From positions 71,564 through 135,563 of the forward strand of contig JAZKEQ010000006.1 of NCBI GenBank assembly GCA_040386935.1: DNA of 64,000 nucleotides, read 5' to 3'. Numbering within the stretch: the first letter of the stretch is position 1; every line of letters starts with the position of its first letter. Below, piece after piece: positions 10,201 to 17,233 of this stretch. The notes under the pieces were generated by a model that worked only from the letters and a program-made list of their open reading frames with translations, searched no databases and had not been told where the DNA came from. The translations under genes were made by a program, and so were the position numbers. Origin of the DNA: JABMMZ01 sp040386935 (GTDB lineage: Bacteria > Bacteroidota > Bacteroidia > NS11-12g > UBA955).

Positions 10201-10816
10201 CCCTCAACCCAAATCCAATATATACTATCGGCCTACTTAGCATAAGAGCTTTTGTGGTTTCCATTGCATGAAGAAGTTCACCTCCTGTATTTAAAGCCCT
10301 GTATTGCTCTCTTGTTAATATAATACTATCGGAATTTTCTGCATCTCCATGAAGCTTAAAAAGAAAGTTGTTTGCTCTTGCACCCACTATTTCAGCTGTT
10401 TCTGTTAGCTGTGTATTTATGACAGTTCGAAAATACGTACCATGCTTCCATTTTTGAAAGCTTAATTCTAATAACTTATCATAGTTTGTAGTTATGTAGC
10501 AGGTTGGACCCAATTCTACAATTTTATTATGAATATCGTGGGGAGTTGCGGTTCCTAGACGGCTTACTTTTCTAATGAATTGTGCAAAGTGCGGTTTAGT
10601 TAACTTGTCAAAACCATAACTTGCAGCTTGTAAAAGATCTCCTCTTTTTAATTCTTGCTCTGTTAAGGTTGCATCCAAGCCACTTTCCTTTATAAAATCT
10701 ATAAGTTCTTGAATTAAACCAGTCCAAGATGGTAGTCCTGACCAAAGAGAGACTCCTGAACCTATAAATATGACAGTATCTTCTTGTCTGAGTGTTTTTT
10801 TTAAATTTTCAATCAT
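7217..10816 (-). CDS. SIR2-NACHT-repeat STAND protein, probable anti-phage defence (Avs5-like)
   Basis: 1199 residues in three parts. Residues ~10-270 are a SIR2-type NADase: nucleotide loop FIGSGVSLWSGLP (18-29), TTNYD (109-113, with N111), LHGD (155-158, with H156) and GFGLRDPDF (201-209). Residues ~345-660 are a NACHT/STAND ATPase: Walker A GLPGGGKS (353-360), Walker B KLYLDAFNEI (427-436), SSRT (464-467), then a winged-helix part with FFHQSVTEYLAAKRL. The last ~530 residues are helical, HEAT-like repeats that would serve as sensor. In known SIR2-STAND defence proteins, phage sensing makes the SIR2 domain destroy NAD+. The gene is AT-rich compared with neighbours and stands alone. Its promoter matches TTG-N19-TATATTGC at 10918-10947. 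Domain calls are firm; a defence role is inferred from the family. Confidence 0.88.
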   Translation of the reverse strand: MIENLKKTLRQEDTVIFIGSGVSLWSGLPSWTGLIQELIDFIKESGLDATLTEQELKRGDLLQAASYGFDKLTKPHFAQFIRKVSRLGTATPHDIHNKIVELGPTCYITTNYDKLLELSFQKWKHGTYFRTVINTQLTETAEIVGARANNFLFKLHGDAENSDSIILTREQYRALNTGGELLHAMETTKALMLSRPIVYIGFGLRDPDFLYLKDLLINTYKGGARDHYAIMSDIGEQEKDYWRRNFGIHLIDYQTIPKPNGKRDHSPILKLLDDLKIPETNTTSPTSILNSEFILSLNRHSAKYFSFETSKLHLPLVVHPIEDNKKGKFNFRFYEAAIEELLDKGPDKIILIGLPGGGKSYSLKASIARLSKKLSKDCIDDSIRINETIVPIYVDLKLYEGNLVKLIEQNIPTRINFALLCSTLKVKLYLDAFNEIPKEYIESKTWNSDFSNLLEKYNLSIVISSRTIDGLEDLEFPGFNLDSIEEDFIKTSLSQNQIELKGLFRNEIIALLQKPFFYKLIFENKFEIEAETNPQKIYLSLVNLINKRLNDRFNVNINLLDSLSIVAMEALDNGEEAFKIEILKRHIDLELKKTPNTTITSLDIINWMVSQDFLIPIINERICFFHQSVTEYLAAKRLSELFVENNNILTKKLSFRRWDQALFLCLSLLKKENAEKFLNTVIDIDFELALSAIKYLEENTEEIVERLLNEIETATSKDFVWQSQIGDKISHSLPLAESHVNTLTQIINKGNMLGGAAAACMIELLGDNFKTEAFDLLVNSCDDYNFCTRIGLSIKRYVTEDDIPSLLVLCKKVQVKFDTGITKEYGGFDSALGYIMYGFSPSKVISAFYNKNLKPKEQLVQLDVLCHYLRDCNNNEGLQICIELLSSGIDKVVVEIYFILSFSKEDDNIDYSIFKPKHIKSLITIVKKNKSEISDWALSSLYNIFLKRGDLKKYAVENIIKSSGVLKAALFYSISTSKEHTSVYQALEDLLKLDSKDLQKENFELLSHMDKLNWIGQEKLFVQLLKLKNLKLAYYLCDCLVIYNDNESNLIFDIGPINWWLEWFDEYIKSKRDEWMFTNRVPMVITSYISKDKRQEFISEFNNPKSKYRKILSQIILRRMNDLKLEDFTEETLSYLLGELKSKKMDHYFTGSILADIATEKFVTERMLTLLKSTTGVEHNNLKTIIEKIGKNHKRRYLL

Positions 10817-10917
10817 ATAAATAAGTTTGTGTTAAATGAAATTACTAAAAACTAGCACATGATTTCATTCAAACTAAGGTGGAAATATCTTTGTTGAATT
10901 TTATTTTCAGAATCCCC

Positions 10918-10947
10918 GCAATATACCCAAAATCCCCATTATCCCAA
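10918..10947 (-). promoter_or_regulatory. Promoter of the SIR2-NACHT gene (TTG-N19-TATATTGC)
   Basis: On the minus strand TTG (10947-10945), 19 bases, then TATATTGC (10925-10918). Identical geometry occurs at 25253-25282, 26871-26900 and, with one -7 mismatch, 28672-28701. The predicted leader is about 95 bases. Confidence 0.55.
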
Positions 10948-11146
10948 TTTTTCTACAAAAAACCTGCAAGCACTAAACATCTATTTTATTGCAACTAGGG
11001 GCAATTTGATAAAGTTTCTCTGCTATTTTATTGCGCTAGGCCCTTATTTGGTAAACCTTAGCAGCTATTTGGGAGTGGTGAGGGGTGTTAAGGAAAGGCC
11101 GTTCCCTTTCCCGGTAATTGCGAGGGCTTATATTTTTTTCAAAACA

Positions 11147-11356
11147 GTCACTATTGTTGGCTTAGTAGTCAATTACATTAGTAAGGAAGTAAGTATTGTT
11201 AGCATGGTCGTCAAAAATGTTAGCAAGGAACTCACTCTTGTTAGCATGGTAGTCACTATTGTTGGCATGGGAGTCAGTTAGGTTGGTAGGGTAGTCAATA
11301 ATGGTGGCAGGGTCGTCAATATTGTTGGCGTGGTAGTAAAAAATGTTTGCCAAACA
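11147..11356. repeat. 21-bp minisatellite, ten units
   Basis: Ten consecutive 21-base units; a typical unit begins GTCACTATTGTTGGCATGG. Units differ from one another at several positions but all keep length 21 exactly, and the GTCA start and TTGTTRGC core recur. Because 21 is a multiple of three, frames through it show seven-residue periodicity (on the minus strand HANNSDY, HANKSEF, LANIFDD), but there is no start context or flanking domain to suggest a protein. Confidence 0.9.
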
Positions 11357-11404
11357 CAATATTATGCAAAATAGTGGTTGTATAATGAACTAACTCTACT
11401 GATT

Positions 11405-11785
11405 ATGATAGGATTTTATGTAAAAGAATTTATGCGAATGAAAGGCCATTCTAAGCCCCGTGTGTTCACCCTTCGCAAATTAGAAATTGGGCAAACGGCT
11501 GCCTACAACATTATGTTTAACAGGGCCAAAGAAATTAAACTCAAAGACCTGGAGACCCTGTGCATGTACCTGAACTGCACCCCTAACGACATACTGAACT
11601 ATACCCCCGATAACCGTGTGCTACACAAGGGGCATGAGCTATTCAAACTGATGAAAAACCCTAATCCGCAATATCCGGCAGGATGGATGGTGGCCCTGGG
11701 CCCCGAAAAACTACTGGAAGCCAGCGATTACCTGCGCCAACTGGCCATGAAACAAAATGAGGAAAACGAGAAGAAGGAGAGGTGA
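11405..11785 (+). CDS. XRE/Cro-type helix-turn-helix regulator
   Basis: About 126 residues from ATG 11405 (MIGFYVKEFM), the usual beginning of small Cro/C1-type proteins; a start at 11378 would only add a nine-residue hydrophobic extension. The domain covers residues ~5-66, ending in LKDLETLCMYLNCTPNDIL, the characteristic last helices. The C-terminal half (MKNPNPQYPAGWMVALGPEKLLEASDYLRQL) is helical, with a charged tail. It is divergent from the SIR2-NACHT gene, with the minisatellite between them, so it could regulate that gene. That is inference from position only. Confidence 0.75.
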   Translation: MIGFYVKEFMRMKGHSKPRVFTLRKLEIGQTAAYNIMFNRAKEIKLKDLETLCMYLNCTPNDILNYTPDNRVLHKGHELFKLMKNPNPQYPAGWMVALGPEKLLEASDYLRQLAMKQNEENEKKER

Positions 11786-11867
11786 GGGGGCGCTGTTAGT
11801 CCCGAAACATCGTGAACAGCTTATACAATTACAATTGAAGCACAAAGTTCCATGTCTGAATATATTT

Positions 11868-12461
11868 TTATCCGGCTTCGCCTCGCCAAAAGTCAGATAT
11901 TCTATCGCCATTTATACTAAAATAATAAACTACAGATGATTCATGGCACCATTCAACATAAAATACATTGACGATAATAAGTCGAAATCTACAATTTTTT
12001 TTTTCGAATGAAATAGAAATATTGTCTTTGCATGGTTTTGGATCTTTACCCATTGAGGAATCAATATTAAAATTATATTCTTTTTCAAATTCTCTAGTTT
12101 TGACAAACTGGTCTTTATTTATGTCCTTAATAAATTTGTCAAGGAGCTTTGGTGTAATGTCAAAACTATAGAAAGTGTCCTCGCCATTAGAATAATGAAC
12201 TTTTCTTATTGAGTCGATTTGATGAAATAAGCTAGCTTGAATTTTTTTGTCCTTTAATTTTAAAAAGTCTAATGCTGTTTTGTTACAGGGTATGCTAACT
12301 ATTTGAGGATCTTCCGTAGGTACCAAATGTTCTTCATTATGGGTTTTACTAGAGTCAGTAGTTAATTTAATTGTGTCTGAGGCAACAGGAGCTTCTGTTT
12401 TTTGATTGTTGGTACAACCAATTTGAAGAAATATTGACGCTATAATTATTAATTGACGCAT
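11868..12461 (-). CDS. Lipoprotein, unknown function
   Basis: 197 residues. Signal peptide MRQLIIIASIFLQIGC with lipidated Cys16, then a polar linker rich in T, S, E and D, and a globular C-terminal part with cysteines (PCNKTALDF, DPKPCKDNIS, VEWCHESS). No family recognised. The gene starts 55 bases left of the promoter box in palindromic element B and is the first of a series of small minus-strand genes with elements between them. Confidence 0.65.
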   Translation of the reverse strand: MRQLIIIASIFLQIGCTNNQKTEAPVASDTIKLTTDSSKTHNEEHLVPTEDPQIVSIPCNKTALDFLKLKDKKIQASLFHQIDSIRKVHYSNGEDTFYSFDITPKLLDKFIKDINKDQFVKTREFEKEYNFNIDSSMGKDPKPCKDNISISFEKKNCRFRLIIVNVFYVEWCHESSVVYYFSINGDRISDFWRGEAG

Positions 12462-12467
12462 ACTCGT

Positions 12468-12582
12468 TTTATTACAGCTGTTTGTACGAAACTTCGGGAA
12501 CAGCTTATACTACTCCAAACATAAGTAATTATTTTTCACTTTTATGTTTCTTGTTACCGCACGGGTAGGGTATTAAAATTCG
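12468..12582. repeat. Palindromic element copy B
   Basis: Left end ACAGCTGTTTGTACGAAACT then TTCGGGAACAGC, core CTCCAAACATAAG and ACCGCACGGGTAGGG. The right inverted end is lost where the next gene's stop begins. Minus-strand -7 box TATGTTTG at 12523-12516. Confidence 0.8.
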
Positions 12583-12993
12583 TTAGTCCTGTCCTAAAAA
12601 ATCGAATTTACCTGTAAGTTTATTTATATAGCCAAATTGACTATTGTTGTATGTAATAGCAATAATCTGTTTGTTCTTGTTATAACTGTCTGTTTCAAAA
12701 ACAAAGTAAACTATTACTGGTCTTTGTACTCTATATGCTTCAATTTTTGCATCAACAACAGGGTCTGTTTTCCATAGCTGATTCCCATTTGTGTCAATTG
12801 CTGTTATGTAAATTCTTGCAGTGTCTATGATAAATTTAACACCTGTTGTACTGTCAATTAAGGTGTCTTTTTGAATATTGCTTTTTAGTGTAGAGCGCCC
12901 AACATATTGCCCCTTAGCTATTGTCGGAATTAACAATATAAATAGGAGACTCACTAATGCAATTGTATATCGAATTGGGTTATGTCTTTTCAT
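12583..12993 (-). CDS. Secreted small protein, unknown function
   Basis: 136 residues from ATG 12993 (MKRHNPIRYTIALVSLLF), with a signal peptide cleaved near AKGQ. Upstream codons to 13056 lie in a repeat element and are rejected. The mature part is beta-rich (KFIIDTARIYITAIDTNGNQ, PVIVYFVFETDSYNKNKQ) and ends in FDFLGQD, possibly a small sandwich fold. No family recognised. Flanked by element copies B and C. Confidence 0.55.
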   Translation of the reverse strand: MKRHNPIRYTIALVSLLFILLIPTIAKGQYVGRSTLKSNIQKDTLIDSTTGVKFIIDTARIYITAIDTNGNQLWKTDPVVDAKIEAYRVQRPVIVYFVFETDSYNKNKQIIAITYNNSQFGYINKLTGKFDFLGQD

Positions 12994-13008
12994 AAGGGCT
13001 ATTTTTGT

Positions 13009-13068
13009 TTTTGCCGCTGTTGGTGTTTTGTGCTCAGCTTGAGGGTTGGTCACCAACAGCTTTTAAAT
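13009..13068. repeat. Palindromic element copy C (short form)
   Basis: Left end TTGCCGCTGTTGGTG, then TTTTGTGCTCAGC, then the perfect palindrome GTTGGTCACCAAC and CAGC. This short form lacks the promoter core, but its right half is found joined to a core in copy F2. Confidence 0.75.
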
Positions 13069-13126
13069 GGTCAGGGTTATGTGCATTCGGTATAAGTTTT
13101 CCTACTATTTTTGATTCCATGGGTTT

Positions 13127-13396
13127 TTAGGCTTCCAATGCTATAATTTTTTCAGCAATATTCAAACTATGTTCCATATTGCTCGACAGGCCCATTCTAT
13201 CTGTTACTACTAAGTCAAGAAATTTAGCTATTTCTGTTTTGGTAGCACCTTTTATTTTCAACTGATAAACTTGAGGTAAATAGCCGTAGTATTCATCTCT
13301 CGCATTTTTTTTATCATCGTTCACTCCTATCGGATCCCAATCATTCCAAAGGATTTCATCAATTAATTTATAAAGTTTAGAGTTTTTAGTAATCAT
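13127..13396 (-). CDS. Small soluble protein with WDPIGV/DEYYGY motifs
   Basis: 89 residues, no signal or membrane segment. The layout ILWNDWDPIGVND then ARDEYYGYLPQVYQL and IAKFLDLVVTDRMGL resembles small cytoplasmic proteins of unknown function found among polymorphic-toxin immunity genes and in isolation. The resemblance is from memory and no role is claimed. It starts 26 bases left of the promoter box in copy D, which would give a very short leader. Confidence 0.55.
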   Translation of the reverse strand: MITKNSKLYKLIDEILWNDWDPIGVNDDKKNARDEYYGYLPQVYQLKIKGATKTEIAKFLDLVVTDRMGLSSNMEHSLNIAEKIIALEA

Positions 13397-13405
13397 TTTA
13401 TTCGA

Positions 13406-13516
13406 TTGTTTTACACTACTCCAAACTTAAGTATTTATTTTTCACTTTTGTATTTCTTGTTACCGTATGGGTAGGGTATTATTGTTCCCGAAGGTTCAGG
13501 ACCAACATTGATGAAT
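13406..13516. repeat. Palindromic element copy D
   Basis: Core CTCCAAACTTAAGTATTTAT and ACCGTATGGGTAGGG, with right end TTGTTCCCGAAGGTTCAGGA then CCAACA. The left hairpin is truncated to GATTGTTTTACACTA. Minus-strand -7 box TAAGTTTG at 13429-13422. Confidence 0.85.
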
Positions 13517-13526
13517 ATGCCATTTG

Positions 13527-14099
13527 TCAGCGAGTGTTTTTTAGAGTCTCATCGCACTTATCAAAAATTATTTTACTTTTCACAAATGGAATTTCGCATT
13601 GGTAAACAGTGTCTCGTTCTTCAGTAATTTCAACTTTTTTGATGAAAATAGGTATAAAGCCATATTCACTCAGTTCATATTTCATGAGCGGTCCACCTGC
13701 AAACCCTTGGTCGCGTTGGTATTCTATTTTATACTTATTGATGTTCCATTTGTTTTCAACAGTTAGTGAACCTGATAATACATCCATTACCATAAAAAAA
13801 CTAAGTATAAGGAAAAGTAGTCCGGAAATTATAGCCGCTGAAATGATTTTTGGTGTTTTTGCCTCAATTTGTCTTGAATATAATGCGTAAGCACTACCTA
13901 GCCCCATAAGCCCTAATAATGGATAAACCCATGAGGCGATATATGAATAACCAAATAAGATGGGAGAGAACAAAATAAGCGATATTATTAAAGTGTACAC
14001 TATCGTTTTTTTTGTCGACATATAGTCGAACGCCAGTCCTAATAATGGGAAGGCAAATAGGATAAAAAGTTGTTTTCCATGTTCAAATAACCAAATCAT
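13527..14099 (-). CDS. Membrane protein with C-terminal extracytoplasmic part, unknown
   Basis: 190 residues with four likely membrane helices (~9-28, 31-50, 55-72 and 87-108), then a ~80-residue polar tail (NKWNINKYKIEYQRDQGFAG, VYQCEIPFVKSKIIFDKCDE). No family recognised. The stop lies just left of copy D's flank and the start just right-to-left of copy E, continuing the gene-element alternation. Confidence 0.6.
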   Translation of the reverse strand: MIWLFEHGKQLFILFAFPLLGLAFDYMSTKKTIVYTLIISLILFSPILFGYSYIASWVYPLLGLMGLGSAYALYSRQIEAKTPKIISAAIISGLLFLILSFFMVMDVLSGSLTVENKWNINKYKIEYQRDQGFAGGPLMKYELSEYGFIPIFIKKVEITEERDTVYQCEIPFVKSKIIFDKCDETLKNTR

Positions 14100-14118
14100 T
14101 GTTGTGTAATATTAAATG

Positions 14119-14234
14119 TTTTGTCGCTGCCAGTCTCGAAACTTAGGGAACAGCATATACTACTCCAAACATAAGTATTTATTTTTCAATTTTGAATTAT
14201 TGTCCCCGAAGGTATGTTATCAATAATGGCGAAA
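14119..14234. repeat. Palindromic element copy E
   Basis: Left end TTGTCGCTGCCAGTCTCGAA then ACTTAGGGAACAGC, core CTCCAAACATAAGTATTTAT, and right end TTGTCCCCGAAGGTATG then CAATAATGGCGAAA. The ACCGTATGGGTAGGG block is deleted. Minus-strand -7 box TATGTTTG at 14173-14166. Confidence 0.85.
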
Positions 14235-14268
14235 TCACCCGGCCTAACGTGTAGCCCTTGTTATGCTC

Positions 14269-14865
14269 TTATTTTTCTGTCATTCTACCCAATCTGTTAA
14301 TTTTTATAGTCTTAACAAAGTGATTGAATGTATCCATTATCATTTCTTTAGCACCTATTCTTTCTCGATAATCTACATGGTCAAAAGCGATAGTATTATT
14401 ATTAATTATATTTTTATTAATTGTATAAGCTCTACCATTATCATACATGGTGGATATGCCAATGTAGTAGGTGTCTATTAATTTTGATGTTGAATCGTGT
14501 GTACAAAGAAACATTTGCTCGGACGTACTGGTATTTGCCAATATGGTGACTGTTATCCCTTTTCCCGGCTTCATATTAACCTTGTTTGCCATTGTTATTC
14601 TTCTTTCCTTTACAGTATCAAGAATACCGGGATAATATTTGTCATAATCAAAATTGACTACACCTTCTTCCGGTAGGTTTTCAACTCCGCCATTTACAAA
14701 TGAGGGTTGCCCGTTCAATGGTTTTTTTGTTGAGTCGAGATTAATAAGTTGACTTTTTTTTAATGATTCAATTTGTGAGGAATCATTGCTATTAATTGAG
14801 CGGTCATTACTTATGTTACATCCCATGAGTAGGAGGAGAGGAGCTAAGATATAGAGTGTTTTCAT
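14269..14865 (-). CDS. Lipoprotein, unknown function
   Basis: 198 residues. Signal peptide MKTLYILAPLLLLMGC with lipidated Cys16, then a Ser/Asn-rich linker (NISNDRSINSNDSS). The C-terminal ~130 residues look globular (GKGITVTILANTSTSEQMF, TYYIGISTMYDNGRAYTINK). No family recognised. Between it and the upstream gene are only 45 bases containing a faint remnant of an element end (TTGCTGAAG, AATAGC). Confidence 0.6.
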   Translation of the reverse strand: MKTLYILAPLLLLMGCNISNDRSINSNDSSQIESLKKSQLINLDSTKKPLNGQPSFVNGGVENLPEEGVVNFDYDKYYPGILDTVKERRITMANKVNMKPGKGITVTILANTSTSEQMFLCTHDSTSKLIDTYYIGISTMYDNGRAYTINKNIINNNTIAFDHVDYRERIGAKEMIMDTFNHFVKTIKINRLGRMTEK

Positions 14866-14910
14866 GGTTTAATTATTGTTGCTGAAGTTTAGTGGCTAAT
14901 AATAGCTTAA

Positions 14911-15483
14911 TTAACCGCTGATGAATCTTCCATTAAAGCCGAGTTCATATTTATTGTCACTGAAGTCTAATAAGCTAATGTAAGTGTCGTGCATTACAAA
15001 TGCTTCTTGCTCATTGTTCTCATCGGTATTTACGATGATATCTCTCAGCCCCTCTGACCAAATTATTTCTCCTGTATGGCTGAGTCGGGTTACTGTTAAC
15101 TCGCCATGTGTGAATAGCCCATTGTCTGCTTTATAAATACCAAAGCAAACTGCCATATCTACTTCGGTTATCCAATTGAGGGCCAGGTCAGGCAGTGATA
15201 AGCTGAATACATTAACACCACAGCAAACAAAAATGGCATTACCGGCTATAACAGCTGATTGCTCGTGTATTGTGGTACCACCGGATGCACATATAAGCGC
15301 ACTTTTATAAAGTTGATTGTCTTCAAAAATTTTAATAGCATGTTTACTGCCCTTTCCTTCATTGGCTTTATAAACCAAGTCATAATTGGAATTGTTATCT
15401 GCCGAATTGTTTCCCAATGTTTCGACATCTGATAATTCAATTACATATTTGTCAAAGTTTAATATCAATTTGAATTTGTCCAT
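14911..15483 (-). CDS. Soluble beta-rich protein, unknown function
   Basis: 190 residues from ATG 15483 (MDKFKLILNFDKY); an upstream in-frame codon at 15498 is less likely. No signal peptide. Repeated short strand blocks (VIAGNAIFVCCGVNVFSLSL, TVTRLSHTGEIIWSEGL) look like blades of a small propeller or PQQ/WD-like fold. The role is unknown. Followed upstream by copies F1 and F2. Confidence 0.55.
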   Translation of the reverse strand: MDKFKLILNFDKYVIELSDVETLGNNSADNNSNYDLVYKANEGKGSKHAIKIFEDNQLYKSALICASGGTTIHEQSAVIAGNAIFVCCGVNVFSLSLPDLALNWITEVDMAVCFGIYKADNGLFTHGELTVTRLSHTGEIIWSEGLRDIIVNTDENNEQEAFVMHDTYISLLDFSDNKYELGFNGRFISG

Positions 15484-15507
15484 TTTGCTAGCTTGCAATT
15501 TATGAAT

Positions 15508-15575
15508 ATTTTTTATCGCTATTGGTGTTTTTTACCCATTCTTGCAAAATTTCTGGGCCAACAATGGCGATATTA
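15508..15575. repeat. Palindromic element copy F1 (short form)
   Basis: Left end TTTATCGCTATTGGTGTTTT and right end TGGGCCAACAATGGCGA. No promoter core. It lies 30 bases left of full copy F2, so two members sit in tandem. Confidence 0.7.
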
Positions 15576-15605
15576 CTCAAAAAAAATGAATAAGCTTTCA
15601 GAATT

Positions 15606-15766
15606 TTTTGCCGCTGTTTGTGTTTTTGTGCCTTGCCTGTGTGTTGGTCACCAACAGCACTTACCACCTCAAACATAAGTATTTATTTTTCAATTTTGTG
15701 TTTCTTGTAACCGTATGGGTAGGGTCGTATTGTTCCCGAAGGTTCGGGACCAATAATGGTTGAAAT
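15606..15766. repeat. Palindromic element copy F2 (full, hybrid left end)
   Basis: Left end of the short-form type (GCCGCTGTTTGTGTTTTTGT then GTTGGTCACCAACAGC), joined to the core CTCAAACATAAGTATTTATT and ACCGTATGGGTAGGG, and right end TTGTTCCCGAAGGTTCGGGA then CCAATAATGG. Minus-strand -7 box TATGTTTG at 15677-15670. This copy links the short and long forms into one family. Confidence 0.9.
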
Positions 15767-15781
15767 TTCTTAAACACTCAC

Positions 15782-16423
15782 TTATAATGTCGTTTTAGCA
15801 TCTGCTTTTCGCCCATAGAAGTAAGATATTTTATTTTCAACATCATCGTAGGTTACAGGTTGTTGTTGCTTATTAAATTCAAAGTAGCTCAATAAACCAA
15901 AGTCGCCCGAACACATGGCCGTGTGGGCAAGCAAAATACTTGAAATTGTTAACGCCCAATTTGTATTTGAAAAAAATAGAAACACAATTAAAGTAGTGGT
16001 GATAATGATAAATGGCGCTAGCGCTACTATTTCAAATTCTTTTTTATTGGCCACAAACTTGTCTGCCAGGGCCATAAAGTAAAATTTTTTAAGGTTGGCG
16101 CCATACGATGTGTTGGTGGCGCCTTGCGATTTGTAGGCCAATACATGGATGTATTCGTGCAATGGAAGTAATGCAAATGCAATGGCAAGGCCGTACGAAA
16201 ATTGAGTAAAACGGCTGCCAAAGCTATAATTGGGCATACCATAACCCTGAGCAAAAAAGTAGCCAACCAGTGCAAATGCAAAGATGTTGGCCGTATAATA
16301 AAGCGCTTTATATTTTGTTCGTTTTTTTAAATATTCCCTTATGAAGGGCACAAGTTCTTTATGTCCTAACTGGTTGAGCAGTACATAGCCGTTTTGCGCT
16401 AATTGATCCGGTTTTATATTCAT
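15782..16423 (-). CDS. DUF3267 putative membrane zinc metallopeptidase
   Basis: 213 residues with four membrane helices. The zinc-binding HEYIH (89-93, an HExxH motif) lies in the second helix region, preceded by ALLPL, and CSGDFGLL around residue 168 is in the place of the family's third ligand region. DUF3267 proteins are predicted intramembrane-type zincins without known substrates. The gene ends beside element F2 and starts 12 bases after the stop of the next membrane protein, so these two probably share a transcript. Confidence 0.75.
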   Translation of the reverse strand: MNIKPDQLAQNGYVLLNQLGHKELVPFIREYLKKRTKYKALYYTANIFAFALVGYFFAQGYGMPNYSFGSRFTQFSYGLAIAFALLPLHEYIHVLAYKSQGATNTSYGANLKKFYFMALADKFVANKKEFEIVALAPFIIITTTLIVFLFFSNTNWALTISSILLAHTAMCSGDFGLLSYFEFNKQQQPVTYDDVENKISYFYGRKADAKTTL

Positions 16424-16435
16424 TTTTATAGGCTT

Positions 16436-17233
16436 TTAAGTTTTATACGTTATTTCTTTTTTGTCTTTATTCGCTTTTAATAAAGGGCGGCCTTGTAATG
16501 CCTGAATAAGTGTAAACAGTGCCAATAATGCATATACAATGGAAAGGCCTATGGTTAATTTTGTATTCTTCAATATAAAATACGAAAGCAATGGCAATAG
16601 TTGAAGGGCATGCATGCCTATAAAGTGTGAAACTCTTAAATCGCCTACGGTCTTGCTCCAGCCTACAATGAACCAATTAGAATTATCGTTGAGCGCGCCA
16701 ACACTGTGATTTAATCTTGCTCCCATGGCAAAGCCTTCAAAAGAAAATATGACGAACATAATAATACCTAATCGAATGCCCCATACATAATAATCAGGTA
16801 AATTGGGGAATTCGAATTTGAAAAATAAGTAGCCAATATATGCGGTGTACAGGGTAACTGCAGTGGCCGCTAATGCCATGAGGGTATATAAATAGGCATA
16901 AGCCTGGGTTGAAGTATTGTAATGCGACAGTTGGCCCCTGCCGGCTTGAAAAGCGATGTAGAAAATCTCGAAACTCCATAACACAACAACTGTTAGATTG
17001 AACAACTTGATATTAAATTCGGGCAAATAATAGCAATACCAAGCCATGGTCCACGAGTATACCCCAAGCGAAAGGGCAAATTTAAAGGGCTTATACCAGG
17101 CATTGACATTGTACACCTGTGTGGTAGTAACTTTTGAAAGTATTAAAAATGCAATGGATAAAACAATACAGATGAACCCGAAGTAAAACAGTACTTCATT
17201 TCGATGTTTTAATTGTTGAATAAAGTCTATCAT
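16436..17233 (-). CDS. Multi-pass membrane protein, unknown function
   Basis: 265 residues with about seven membrane helices, no signal peptide and a charged C-terminal tail. Conserved-looking features are NAWYKPFKFALSLGVYSWTM in the second helix and HFIGMHALQLLPL near residue 215, whose two histidines could bind metal or haem. This is speculation. It overlaps the upstream SDR gene by one base (TAATG), indicating translational coupling within an SRPBCC-SDR-membrane-DUF3267 operon. Confidence 0.65.
   Translation of the reverse strand: MIDFIQQLKHRNEVLFYFGFICIVLSIAFLILSKVTTTQVYNVNAWYKPFKFALSLGVYSWTMAWYCYYLPEFNIKLFNLTVVVLWSFEIFYIAFQAGRGQLSHYNTSTQAYAYLYTLMALAATAVTLYTAYIGYLFFKFEFPNLPDYYVWGIRLGIIMFVIFSFEGFAMGARLNHSVGALNDNSNWFIVGWSKTVGDLRVSHFIGMHALQLLPLLSYFILKNTKLTIGLSIVYALLALFTLIQALQGRPLLKANKDKKEITYKT

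Larger units (their letters stand above)
10817..11404. other. Divergent intergenic region of the defence gene
   Basis: It contains the minus-strand promoter of the SIR2-NACHT gene (10918-10947) and a 21-bp minisatellite (11147-11356), then the start of the divergent XRE gene. An open frame at 11006-11281 (+) only reads through the minisatellite and has no family features. No other gene is visible. Confidence 0.7.

Noticed and set aside
11006..11281. Open reading frame reading through the 21-bp minisatellite (and 11162-11359 on the minus strand)
   Set aside because: The frames are long only because 21 is a multiple of three; no start context, no domain and no codon-use pattern like the neighbours.
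11147..11356. CRISPR array
   Set aside because: The repeats are contiguous 21-bp units without spacers, and no cas gene is near.
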